Notes under the pieces: model-generated
Databases searched by the model: none
Seen by the model: only the letters and a program-made list of their open reading frames with translations
Told to the model about the DNA's origin: nothing
Program-made: the position numbers and the translations under genes
Part shown: positions 32,828 to 41,140 of the stretch, piece after piece
Numbering within the stretch: the stretch's first letter is position 1
Layout: every line of letters begins with the position of its first letter
Source of the DNA: Carboxylicivirga mesophila
GTDB taxonomy: Bacteria; Bacteroidota; Bacteroidia; Bacteroidales; Marinilabiliaceae
Direction of reading: 5' to 3'
NCBI RefSeq assembly: GCF_018271975.1
Contig: NZ_JAGUCN010000032.1
Span: 1-56,743, forward strand
Length of the DNA stretch: 56,743 nucleotides

Positions 32828-34732
32828 ATGAGAACCGTTGTATTATTCGTGCTGATATTAATCCACATCAGGCCATTTGGGTTGTTGGCACAGGACAAGA
32901 TTGTAATCAATAAGGCCGAGGACTTACCTAGACACTCATACGAGTTAATAGTTGATGATGCATTAATATTTATTCAGGATGACCAGAAGGTATTAGATTT
33001 AGCACAGCTAATTAAAACCGATTTGCTTAATGATCTGGATACCTATGAAATAAATGACAATGCCAGCCTTCGAAGCATTTATACTAAACTTCGAGACATC
33101 GCATTAATTGAAAATGATTATAAAACTGTCATTGAATATATAAAAAGAGAAAGAACATATTCTGACAAAGAGTCTGCAAAACTTATTAGAGCTAAAAGCA
33201 TGGAGGCCATAGCCAATGCCATGCTTACAAACGAAGCAAAAGACCTTGAAGCCTGCGAAAAATCTATCAATCTGTTTCTTAATGATTTTTTCCAAACCAT
33301 CAACTTTGAGGTTGTTCAGGAAGATGTGGAAGAATTTAAGGGCATCCTTGAGATATGGAGTAAAAATATTGCTATAGCGCCACTAAAAGGAACGGTTCAA
33401 ACAGCACTGAACAAAAACAAAGGTAATGTTCCTCAAGAAATTGCTTTTGCTTTAATTGGTGCGTATGCTGACCTAAACTATTTCTTTCCTTACAAGGACA
33501 TTATTTACACAAACTATACAAGCAATTTGGAAAAGTACGGAACCAAAGCGGTGATGGCTGACATCTGGACAGACAGAAATGTGTCTTTAAATGGCAGTGC
33601 AAACAACCATAGTGTAACAATAGGTATATGGGATACAGGTGTAGACATGAATGCTATGCCAGAGAACAAGCGATGGACAAATACAAATGAGAAGACAGAC
33701 AATATAGACAACGACAACAATGGTTTTATTGATGATGTTTATGGGATAGCTTATGATCTTAACGGAGAAAAATCTACATCTATACTGCACTCACAAGGCC
33801 ATAATACAGCCAATAAAGAACAGTCAAAAGCATCACTGAAAGGGCTTATGGATATTTTTGCCAATATATCGTCTGATGAAGCAATCGCATTGAAAAAGGA
33901 ATTCTCATCGGTGCCTCCTGAAGAGTTTGAGGCCTACTTCGAACAACTTATACTGTACTCCAATTATGCACATGGGACACATGTGGCCGGAATTGCAGTT
34001 GATGGCAATCCTGCAGCAAAAGTACTTTCTGCCCGATTAACCTTTGACCATAAGCTTATGCCAGAAATGCCAAGCGAAGAAAAAACATTGAATTGGGCGC
34101 AAATGTATACTGAGACAATCCAATATTTTAAAACAAACAATGTAAGAGTGGTAAATATGAGTTGGGGCATTGACCTTAATCAGGAATTTATTGAACCCCT
34201 TGAAATGCATGGGTATGGAGAAAGCGATGAAGAGCGAAAAACCTATGGTCAGAAATTATTTGAAATCCAAAGAAAAGCATTTATGGAAGCTGTAGCCTCA
34301 AATCCGGATATACTTTTTATCTGTGCTGCTGGAAACAGTAACAATGATGTTGACTTCACTGCAGATTTTCCTTCCAGCTTAAACTACCCCAACCTTATTA
34401 CTGTTGGGGCTGTGGATAAAGCAGGCAATAAAACCTCATTTACCACAGAAGGTAAAAGCGTTGATGTATATGCCAATGGATATGAAGTGGAAAGTGTAGT
34501 GCCTGGCGGAGATGTAATTGCATTTTCAGGAACCTCAATGGCTTCACCCCAAGTGACAAATCTGGCAGCAAAAATGCTCAGCATCAATCCTAAATTAAGT
34601 CCCCCAGAAGTGATTGATATTATAACATCTACATCATCAACATCTGAAGAGGGCATAAAACTAATACATCCAAAGCATGCTATTGATAAAGCTCGTGAAT
34701 GCAATGTTTTTCCTTTGCCAGAAATGCCATAG
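32828..34732 (+). CDS. Exported subtilisin-like serine peptidase (S8)
   Basis: A 634-aa protein. The start at 32828 gives a signal peptide (MRTVVLFVLILIHIRPFGLLAQ). Residues about 25-240 are a helical pro- or accessory region of no known family. The catalytic domain shows Asp269 in GIWDTGVDM, His382 in YAHGTHVAG, the oxyanion Asn503 in CAAGNSNND and Ser570 in FSGTSMASPQ, a complete triad. About 90 residues (about 290-380) are inserted between Asp and His. The C-terminus has no recognisable type-9 sorting domain, so it is probably periplasmic or a secreted enzyme without T9SS anchoring. The base composition is a little more AT-rich than its neighbours. The substrate is unknown. Confidence 0.92.
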   Translation: MRTVVLFVLILIHIRPFGLLAQDKIVINKAEDLPRHSYELIVDDALIFIQDDQKVLDLAQLIKTDLLNDLDTYEINDNASLRSIYTKLRDIALIENDYKTVIEYIKRERTYSDKESAKLIRAKSMEAIANAMLTNEAKDLEACEKSINLFLNDFFQTINFEVVQEDVEEFKGILEIWSKNIAIAPLKGTVQTALNKNKGNVPQEIAFALIGAYADLNYFFPYKDIIYTNYTSNLEKYGTKAVMADIWTDRNVSLNGSANNHSVTIGIWDTGVDMNAMPENKRWTNTNEKTDNIDNDNNGFIDDVYGIAYDLNGEKSTSILHSQGHNTANKEQSKASLKGLMDIFANISSDEAIALKKEFSSVPPEEFEAYFEQLILYSNYAHGTHVAGIAVDGNPAAKVLSARLTFDHKLMPEMPSEEKTLNWAQMYTETIQYFKTNNVRVVNMSWGIDLNQEFIEPLEMHGYGESDEERKTYGQKLFEIQRKAFMEAVASNPDILFICAAGNSNNDVDFTADFPSSLNYPNLITVGAVDKAGNKTSFTTEGKSVDVYANGYEVESVVPGGDVIAFSGTSMASPQVTNLAAKMLSINPKLSPPEVIDIITSTSSTSEEGIKLIHPKHAIDKARECNVFPLPEMP

Positions 34733-34778
34733 ATTAAGACAACTTCATTTAATTACAACCTAAATATACTTATACAAA

Positions 34779-34804
34779 AAAGCCACCTCTATTGAGATGG
34801 CTTT
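34779..34804. terminator. Bidirectional terminator: subtilase gene and tRNA-Asn genes
   Basis: AAAGCCACCTC (34779-34789) pairs with GAGATGGCTTT (34794-34804). T-runs occur on both strands. It ends the rightward subtilase gene and, from the other side, the leftward tRNA-Asn transcript. Confidence 0.8.
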
Positions 34805-34808
34805 TCAG

Positions 34809-34882
34809 CTCCCCAGGTAGGACTTGAACCTACGACCTACGGATTAACAGTCCGCCGCTCTAACCAACTGAGCTACTAGGGA
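34809..34882 (-). tRNA. tRNA-Asn (GTT), copy 1
   Basis: On the minus strand the 74-nt sequence folds as a cloverleaf. The acceptor TCCCTAG pairs with CTGGGGA (one G-U), the D-loop is AGCTCAGTTGGTTAGAGC, the anticodon arm is GGACTGTTAATCC with anticodon GTT, and the T-arm contains GGTTCAAGTCC. The discriminator is G and CCA is not encoded. Confidence 0.95.
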
Positions 34883-34922
34883 AAATATTTTGAAACAAAG
34901 CTTTCGTTTAAGCTTCTTAAAG

Positions 34923-34996
34923 CTCCCCAGGTAGGACTTGAACCTACGACCTACGGATTAACAGTCCGCCGCTCTAACCAACTGAGCTACTAGGGA
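34923..34996 (-). tRNA. tRNA-Asn (GTT), copy 2
   Basis: Identical in sequence to copy 1, as are the two or three flanking bases on each side, with 40 bases between the genes. Tandem duplication and a shared transcript are likely. Upstream lie two adjacent dyads, TTCAAGA/TCTTGAA (35005-35020) and CTCC/GGAG (35021-35036), that may belong to the promoter region. Confidence 0.95.
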
Positions 34997-35144
34997 ATTT
35001 GAATTTCAAGATCTCTTGAACTCCTTTCTTGAGGAGGCATTTTCGTCAAATGCGTTGCAAAACTATAAGGAATCTTCAAAATATGCAATATCTTTGTCGA
35101 AAATTTTTAGAATAAATTTACCCGAAAATATTAAACGATTAAGG

Positions 35145-36125
35145 ATGAGCAGTGTATTAGGATTAGGAAATGCGTTGGTGGATGTGCTGGCAATACTGGA
35201 AAACGACCAATTATTAGATGAATTGAATTTACCAAAGGGAAGTATGCAGTTAGTAGATGAAGCTGCAGCCCTAAAAGTGAAGGAAGCAACCTCTCATATT
35301 AAAAAAGATTTGGCTAGTGGTGGTTCTGCTGCTAATACTATTCATGGTCTGGCCAGCCTGGGTGTAAAAACCGGCTTCATTGGTAAGATAGGTAAAGATG
35401 AGCTGGGGCAGGTATTTAAAGCCGACATGACAGCCCATAACATTACTCCTCACTTGCTGGAATCAGATACACAAAGCGGACACGCCAATGCGCTGATAAG
35501 TCCTGACTCTGAACGCACCTTTGCCACCTACCTGGGTGCCGCTGTTGAATTATCGCAGGATGATTTGGCCGAGGACCTGTTCAAAGGTTATAAATACTTT
35601 CATGTAGAAGGCTACCTGGTGCAGAACAAAGCACTGATTGAAAAAGCTTACCAACTGGCCAAAGCCAATGGCTTAATTACCAGCATCGATTTAGCAAGTT
35701 TCAATGTAGTTGAGGATAATCTGGAGTTTCTGACTAACCTCATCCATAACTATGTGGATATTGTATTTGCCAACGAAGAGGAAGCCAAAGCCTATACAGG
35801 TAAAGAAGGTGAAGAGGCACTTCTGCAACTGGCGCAAGGCACGCAGGTAGCCATTCTTAAGCTTGGCAAAGAAGGCTCAATGATTAAACGCTCCAACGAA
35901 ATAGTTAAAGTAGGTATTATACCCGCTAAAAGCATTGACACAACCGGGGCTGGTGACTTATATGCCGCTGGTTTTTTATTCGGTCTTATCCAGGAATTAC
36001 CCTTGGAAAAATGTGGTAAAATCGGTTCTATCCTTTCGGGACATGTTATTGAGGTAATCGGACCGAAAATGAATGAAAGCACATGGACTAACATTCAAAA
36101 GCTTATAAAAGACGAATTAAATTAA
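35145..36125 (+). CDS. PfkB family sugar/nucleoside kinase (adenosine kinase-like)
   Basis: A 326-aa protein. The start at 35145 (MSSVLGLGNALVDVLAIL) is the usual PfkB N-terminus; the longer frame from 35016 adds a tail overlapping the tRNA upstream region. Motif 1 is SGGSAANTIHGLASLG. Motif 2 with the catalytic Asp is SIDTTGAGDLYAAGFLFGL. VDIVFANEEEAKAYTG is the mid-domain segment. The short-lid sequence is closest to adenosine kinase/ribokinase-like members common in Bacteroidota. The phosphate acceptor is uncertain between adenosine and a sugar. A TATCTTTG box at 35089-35096 could be its -7 element. Confidence 0.88.
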   Translation: MSSVLGLGNALVDVLAILENDQLLDELNLPKGSMQLVDEAAALKVKEATSHIKKDLASGGSAANTIHGLASLGVKTGFIGKIGKDELGQVFKADMTAHNITPHLLESDTQSGHANALISPDSERTFATYLGAAVELSQDDLAEDLFKGYKYFHVEGYLVQNKALIEKAYQLAKANGLITSIDLASFNVVEDNLEFLTNLIHNYVDIVFANEEEAKAYTGKEGEEALLQLAQGTQVAILKLGKEGSMIKRSNEIVKVGIIPAKSIDTTGAGDLYAAGFLFGLIQELPLEKCGKIGSILSGHVIEVIGPKMNESTWTNIQKLIKDELN

Positions 36126-36152
36126 TTCGTAAGCAAAAAAGTGCTTTTAGTC

Positions 36153-36184
36153 ATTGTTCTTTAGTTTCAATGCCCGTACTTTTG
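36153..36184 (+). promoter_or_regulatory. Promoter of kbl
   Basis: ATTG (36153-36156), a 20-nt spacer and TACTTTTG (36177-36184). The kbl ATG follows at 36223. It has the same ATTG-N20-TAnnTTTG form as the subtilase promoter. Confidence 0.6.
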
Positions 36185-36222
36185 AAAATTAAAATCGATT
36201 AATCACACGAAAAACGATAGTC

Positions 36223-37413
36223 ATGTACGGTAAATTTCAGGATTTTCTGACCAAGGAAATTGAAGCCATCAAGGAATCTGGTCTGTATAAGAACGAACGC
36301 ATTATTACTACGCCTCAGGGTGCCGAGATTAATGTTCAGGGCGGTGAGCCGGTACTTAACTTTTGTGCCAACAACTACCTTGGACTGTCCTCTCATCCGC
36401 GTGTTGTAAAAGCTGCTCAGAAAGCATTAGACACACACGGTTATGGTATGTCATCGGTACGCTTTATTTGTGGTACACAAGATATCCACAAACAGCTGGA
36501 AGGAAAGATTGCCGAATTTTTTGGCATGGAAGACACCATTTTGTATGCAGCCTGCTTTGATGCTAATGGTGGTGTATTTGAGCCATTATTTACATCTGAA
36601 GATGCTATTATTTCAGACGAACTGAACCACGCGTCTATCATTGATGGTGTGCGTTTGTGTAAGGCAGCCCGTTACCGTTACAAGCATGCCGATATGGCTG
36701 ATTTGGAAGAGCAATTAAAAGCTGCTCAGGCGCAACGCTTCCGCATCATTGTTACCGACGGGGTATTCTCAATGGACGGTGATATTGCCAAACTGAATCA
36801 GATTTGTGATTTAGCCGACAAATACGATGCTCTGGTAATGGTTGATGACAGTCACTCATCAGGTTTCATCGGCAAAACAGGTCGTGGAACTCATGAATAC
36901 CATAACTGCATGGATCGTGTTGACATCATTACTGGTACACTTGGTAAAGCATTAGGTGGAGCATTGGGTGGATACACAACCGGTAAGAAAGAGATCATCG
37001 ACATGCTGCGTCAGCGCTCACGTCCATATTTATTCTCTAACTCATTGGCGCCATCAATTATTGGTGCAGCATTAGAGATCTTTGATATGCTGACGGAGTC
37101 AACAGAATTACGCGACAAAGTAATTTCAAATGCTGAATACTTCAAATCGAAGATTGTTGAGGCCGGTTTTGACATCAAGCCAACCGAATCAGCTATTGTT
37201 GCATTGATGCTTTACGATGCAAAATTGTCGCAAGAATTTGCTGTGCGTCTGTTAGAAGAAGGTATTTATGTCATCGGCTTCTACTACCCTGTTGTACCAA
37301 AAGGACAGGCTCGTATCCGCATTCAGCTGTCAGCAGCTCACGAACAGCACCATCTTGACAAAGCCATTGCGGCTTTCATTAAGATTGGTAAAGAACTAAA
37401 GGTGATAGAGTAA
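36223..37413 (+). CDS. kbl: Glycine C-acetyltransferase (2-amino-3-ketobutyrate CoA ligase)
   Basis: A 396-aa PLP enzyme of the alpha-oxoamine synthase family that cleaves 2-amino-3-ketobutyrate with CoA to glycine and acetyl-CoA, the second step of threonine degradation. [16 protein letters not shown] and [18 protein letters not shown] are typical of Kbl. The PLP lysine is K242 in [11 protein letters not shown]. The length is the family norm. Serine palmitoyltransferase and KBL are close relatives; the [10 protein letters not shown] segment favours KBL. Threonine dehydrogenase is not adjacent. The gene is monocistronic, with promoter and terminator. Confidence 0.92.
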   Translation: MYGKFQDFLTKEIEAIKESGLYKNERIITTPQGAEINVQGGEPVLNFCANNYLGLSSHPRVVKAAQKALDTHGYGMSSVRFICGTQDIHKQLEGKIAEFFGMEDTILYAACFDANGGVFEPLFTSEDAIISDELNHASIIDGVRLCKAARYRYKHADMADLEEQLKAAQAQRFRIIVTDGVFSMDGDIAKLNQICDLADKYDALVMVDDSHSSGFIGKTGRGTHEYHNCMDRVDIITGTLGKALGGALGGYTTGKKEIIDMLRQRSRPYLFSNSLAPSIIGAALEIFDMLTESTELRDKVISNAEYFKSKIVEAGFDIKPTESAIVALMLYDAKLSQEFAVRLLEEGIYVIGFYYPVVPKGQARIRIQLSAAHEQHHLDKAIAAFIKIGKELKVIE

Positions 37414-37440
37414 ATTCTGTTGCTACAGCTATACAATACT

Positions 37441-37470
37441 AAAAAAGGGCGCTCAACGAGTGCCCTTTTT
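37441..37470. terminator. Bidirectional terminator between kbl and the ankyrin lipoprotein gene
   Basis: AAAAAGGGCGCTC (37442-37454) and GAGTGCCCTTTTT (37458-37470) form a stem with one G-U pair and A/T runs at both sides. Confidence 0.85.
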
Positions 37471-37475
37471 GTTGA

Positions 37476-39293
37476 TTATAATAATCGTGCAAATTTCTCA
37501 TTTAAATCAACTAAGAGTTGATGCAATTCAGGATATAAGGTAGAGCTAACTTTGGCATTATCAACAACCTGACTTTTCAGCAAATCACTTAAAGTTTGAC
37601 CTTTATAGTTGATTAAATGCAAATTAGTGCGCTCCAGCTCATTCGCCAGATACCTTATACAAACCTTTGTTTGCTCAGCATCACTCAATCGAAAACGCAG
37701 ATTTTGTAAAGCATCCATCAAGGGGGTATTACCCAAAGTATTTTGAGCATTCAGGTCTGTATTGCTATTCTCAACGAGCGTTTTAACCAGCTCTGCATTA
37801 TCATTTCTTACAGCATGGTGCAAAGCTGTTAGTCCTTCTCCATCATGGGCATTAACATCACATCCGGTTGCATTCATGAGTTGCTTGATTAACACGGCTC
37901 GTAATCGCATGTTAGACGCAATTTCATTTTCATCATAGCCATAGGGCCTGTGACGGGTATCGCAAAGTGCCGTCAATGGTGTTGATGCATCTTGCCGTCC
38001 ATTAGGATTGGCCTTGTAATCCAAACAAAGCTGTATATTTTCAGTAAAAAATGCAGTATCTAATTCCGTTACGTTAAAATTAACCTGATTAAGCATCATC
38101 CACAACTCATACGTTGCCCCGTTATGAAAAGCCTTATCCGCTTGAAGCTGCTCAATAAGCTCATCATTGACATCATCCAGCCAATTCTTACGTTCGGCAT
38201 AGTCATAAGCAGTAAAAAGCACATTGTTTTGATGAATGAGGTTTAAATCTTCTCGTTGCAGAAAAAGCTTAATCAGCTGAATACCTCTCGGGCTTATGCG
38301 ATTAACCCCAGTTTCATAAGCCATCAGATACTCTTGTAAAGGATTATTGCCATAGTAGTAATTGGTGCGGTTCACATCGCATCCTTGGTAATGAAGTAAA
38401 GCCTGAATAAGTCTTAAGTCATGCCCTCTATTATGGCGTCTGCCTGTTTCCGCATCATGCATATAATAGTTCCCAACCGCATAGTGCAAAGCTGTATTAC
38501 CATATGCATCCTGTAAATTCAGATTGACTTCAGGCAACCCACAAGCCTGCTCAAGTATAGTGAGCCTTTGCCTATCACCACAATCAGCCCATTGATTCAA
38601 TAAAAACAAATGATGCAGCGGCGTTTGTCCCAAACTATCCTGCTGATTCCAGAATGGCTGACTCCACCCCCGGTAATTACCCTTTAAACGAATGGTTACC
38701 TTACTCCACTCTCCTTCGTCAATTCGCCTGTTGAGGTTCGCATCCTTATACAGCAATAAATAAAACTCGCTCAAACGAGCTTGCGACATTTCCTCATTAT
38801 GCCCCCAAAAGCCTAATGAATCCACTTCAAATTCGAGCATAAGCTGCTCGTCCTTCACTGAAAGAAGCTTAACTCTGTTACTGGTTTCATCCTGATAAAA
38901 AAGATAATGATGTGCATTGGAGTTAATGTTTAGCACTTTATACTTCCCGTTTTGCGACGGAGCCATTCCTGTACCAGCCCCAAAACAGGGCAGCGAATCT
39001 GCAGGTATGCCTGGATATATGCAGGGCATTTGGCTTTCGCTTAAAAAAGCCGCTATACGCATACTATAAAACTGCTGCTCCACTTCATCAAATCTGCCAC
39101 ACACAAACCGTATAGAAAAAGCATCTGGCTCCACTTCTATCTCCGTCTGACCTGCATACAATGGTTTTTCCTGCTCACTTTGATATATATAGGCAAAACT
39201 ATCGGGCACCTGTTCCATCTTAAAAACCTTACAAGCAAATATGCTCAAACCTAAACAGCCCAGTAATAAACTTTTCTTTATACAGTATTTCAT
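37476..39293 (-). CDS. Ankyrin-repeat lipoprotein
   Basis: A 605-aa protein. The start at 39291-39293 gives MKYCIKKSLLLGCLGLSIFA then C, a lipoprotein signal. The first about 220 residues are a strand-rich domain of unknown family. The remainder contains several ankyrin repeats, clearest at NLQDAYGNTALHYAVGNYYM, DVNAHDGEGLTALHHAVRND and LNAQNTLGNTPLMDALQNL. Ankyrin repeats mediate protein binding, so this is probably a periplasmic or surface-anchored binding protein. It is convergent with kbl and co-directional with the YccF gene 92 bases upstream. A 23-codon longer frame upstream would hide the lipobox. Confidence 0.8.
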   Translation of the reverse strand: MKYCIKKSLLLGCLGLSIFACKVFKMEQVPDSFAYIYQSEQEKPLYAGQTEIEVEPDAFSIRFVCGRFDEVEQQFYSMRIAAFLSESQMPCIYPGIPADSLPCFGAGTGMAPSQNGKYKVLNINSNAHHYLFYQDETSNRVKLLSVKDEQLMLEFEVDSLGFWGHNEEMSQARLSEFYLLLYKDANLNRRIDEGEWSKVTIRLKGNYRGWSQPFWNQQDSLGQTPLHHLFLLNQWADCGDRQRLTILEQACGLPEVNLNLQDAYGNTALHYAVGNYYMHDAETGRRHNRGHDLRLIQALLHYQGCDVNRTNYYYGNNPLQEYLMAYETGVNRISPRGIQLIKLFLQREDLNLIHQNNVLFTAYDYAERKNWLDDVNDELIEQLQADKAFHNGATYELWMMLNQVNFNVTELDTAFFTENIQLCLDYKANPNGRQDASTPLTALCDTRHRPYGYDENEIASNMRLRAVLIKQLMNATGCDVNAHDGEGLTALHHAVRNDNAELVKTLVENSNTDLNAQNTLGNTPLMDALQNLRFRLSDAEQTKVCIRYLANELERTNLHLINYKGQTLSDLLKSQVVDNAKVSSTLYPELHQLLVDLNEKFARLL

Positions 39294-39385
39294 AATCTTC
39301 AATAGCATCAATCTCTGAAGCGCAATAATCCAGCACACAATGCCGATTGCATGCCACACCAATGTAGTCTCTAGTATTAGAATGT

Positions 39386-39754
39386 TTACCTCACCTCCTT
39401 GCCAAACGGCACCAGTGCAATATGGGCCAGTTTAAAGTGCTGGCGCGCAAATGGAATGCCAATAATGGTGATAGCTAATAGAATTCCGAAAATCAGGTGA
39501 GATATAGATATCCAGATGCCACCTATAAAAATCCAGATGACATTCATAAGTGTATTTAAGCACCCGCTGGCATGTGGCCTATCCACTACCTGACTGCCAA
39601 ATGGCCAAAGTGCCAGAATACCCAACTTCATGGTTTGTAATCCGAAAGGGATACCTATAATGGTGAGCATCAATATTAGACTAGACACAAAATATTCAAT
39701 AGCTGTTAACAGGCCTCCAAACAGCAGCCAGATGATATTTCCTAAAACTGACAT
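39386..39754 (-). CDS. YccF domain-containing membrane protein
   Basis: A 122-aa protein made of two similar halves, each with a hydrophobic helix pair: NIIWLLFGGLLTAIEYF...IGIPFGLQTMKLG and NVIWIFIGGIWISISHL...IGIPFARQHFKLA. This internal repeat (NxIWxxxGGxxxAxxxxxxG ... TIIGIPFxxQxxKL) is the YccF signature. The length is standard. The function is unknown. It lies upstream of the ankyrin lipoprotein gene on the same strand and may be co-transcribed. Confidence 0.92.
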   Translation of the reverse strand: MSVLGNIIWLLFGGLLTAIEYFVSSLILMLTIIGIPFGLQTMKLGILALWPFGSQVVDRPHASGCLNTLMNVIWIFIGGIWISISHLIFGILLAITIIGIPFARQHFKLAHIALVPFGKEVR

Positions 39755-39869
39755 AGGTTAAAGATTTAATTCGGGATTCAATTAGTGAATCCCTTAGGTT
39801 TTTAGTTATAATATTGACTAAAACTAATAAACATTTTTTATTTTCACAGCTAATGCTTCAAACGACGTT

Positions 39870-40517
39870 ATGCGAATATCAGCTATTCTGTTACTTTTTA
39901 TTTTGTTCATCAGTCATTCTGTGGCTCAGGATTATTTTCTTGGTGGAAAAATTGGCTATTCATTTCCAACAAACATTGGTCGTTCATCGGATGAATTAGG
40001 CTTTAAGGATGTCGCTGAAAATGGATGGCAGGCTGCAGTTATGGGCAGATGGTTTTACAACGAACGTCTTTCTTTGGGTTGCGATTTTGGCTATCAGCTT
40101 CAGGATGGCAGCGACTTTTGGGATGTTCAGCAATATGGCGAAGTAAGCGCTTCGTACCAGACTATTCGTTTGCTGGCCAATGGGACCTATTATTTTAGTC
40201 ACGATGAAGTGCGGCCTTACATTGGTTTATCATTTGGCGCTTACTATATGATTAACACCATTGATTTTGCCTCGAATGGACTCACTAACCAGTCGGTGAA
40301 ATACACTGCAAAAGTATGGAAGCCAGGTGTAGCACCACAACTTGGTCTTCTGGTTGAATTAACTAAAAAGACGATGCTGGATATTCATGTGCAAATGGAT
40401 ATCATCACTAACATGCAAGCCATTTACTATCCGGATGCTGAACCAGATTACACGGAGAATCCGCATGAGAAGCAGAACCAGATAAGTATCAATGTTGGTC
40501 TATTATTCGGCCTTTAA
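39870..40517 (+). CDS. PorT-like outer-membrane barrel protein
   Basis: A 215-aa exported protein with the signal MRISAILLLFILFISHSVAQ. The mature part is a typical OmpA-like/PF13568 small barrel: YFLGGKIGYSFPTNIG at the start, RLLANGTYYFSHDEVRPYIGLSFGAYYM in alternate-residue pattern (broken here as PYIGLSFGAYYM), and a final strand ISINVGLLFGL. The stop codon TAA overlaps the TAA of the convergent kinase gene by two bases, with no terminator hairpin between them. The upstream region has TTTAGT/ACTAAA arms (39801-39822). The function is unknown. Confidence 0.78.
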   Translation: MRISAILLLFILFISHSVAQDYFLGGKIGYSFPTNIGRSSDELGFKDVAENGWQAAVMGRWFYNERLSLGCDFGYQLQDGSDFWDVQQYGEVSASYQTIRLLANGTYYFSHDEVRPYIGLSFGAYYMINTIDFASNGLTNQSVKYTAKVWKPGVAPQLGLLVELTKKTMLDIHVQMDIITNMQAIYYPDAEPDYTENPHEKQNQISINVGLLFGL

Positions 40518-41128
40518 AACAAGCCATGTAACTGAGCATTTACCTTATCAATGATCATGCTCAGATCAGCCTTATTTTTAATGAAATCAATTTCATTAGC
40601 ATCAATAATAAGCAGTTTGCCCTTATTGTATTTTTCAATCCATGCTTCGTAACGCTCGTTGAGTCGCTTGAGGTATTCGAGACGTATATTGTTCTCGTAA
40701 TTCCGTCCGCGTAACTGAATCTGGTTGACCAAAGTAGGAATTGAAGCGCGCAGGTAAATCAATAGATCAGGTGGCTGTACCAAACTACTCATTAACTCAA
40801 ATAACGATTCATAGTTTTCAAAATCTCGACGGCTCATCAAGCCCATATCAAACAGGTTGGGTGCAAAGATGTAGGCATCTTCGTAGATAGTTCTATCCTG
40901 AATAACCGTTTTCCCGGCATTACGAATTTCCTGTACCGATGAAAAACGACTCTTTAGAAAATAGATTTGCAAATTGAAGGACCAGCGTGTCATATCTTCA
41001 TAAAAATCTGGTAAATAAGGATTTTCATCCACATCTTCAAAGTGCGCTTCCCATCCAAAATGGTGGGCTAACAATTCGGTTAACGATGTTTTACCTGATC
41101 CAATATTCCCTGCTACCGCAATGTGCAT
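40514..41128 (-). CDS. Deoxynucleoside kinase
   Basis: A 204-aa P-loop kinase that phosphorylates deoxynucleosides in nucleotide salvage. The Walker A is GNIGSGKTSL at residues 7-16. EDVDENPYLPDFYED and the DRT motif in VIQDRTIYEDAYIFA are characteristic of the dNK/dGK family. The lid Arg segment is LRGRNYENNI. The length is normal. The substrate (dA, dG or dC) cannot be told. It lies 12 bases downstream of the GH3 gene on the same strand, so the two may be co-transcribed. Confidence 0.92.
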   Translation of the reverse strand: MHIAVAGNIGSGKTSLTELLAHHFGWEAHFEDVDENPYLPDFYEDMTRWSFNLQIYFLKSRFSSVQEIRNAGKTVIQDRTIYEDAYIFAPNLFDMGLMSRRDFENYESLFELMSSLVQPPDLLIYLRASIPTLVNQIQLRGRNYENNIRLEYLKRLNERYEAWIEKYNKGKLLIIDANEIDFIKNKADLSMIIDKVNAQLHGLF

Positions 41129-41140
41129 ATCTTTTCGTTT

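Noticed and set aside
35016-35144. Longer N-terminus for the PfkB kinase
   Set aside because: The extra 43 codons cover the tRNA upstream region and a possible -7 box; the family start is MSSVLGLGNALVDV.
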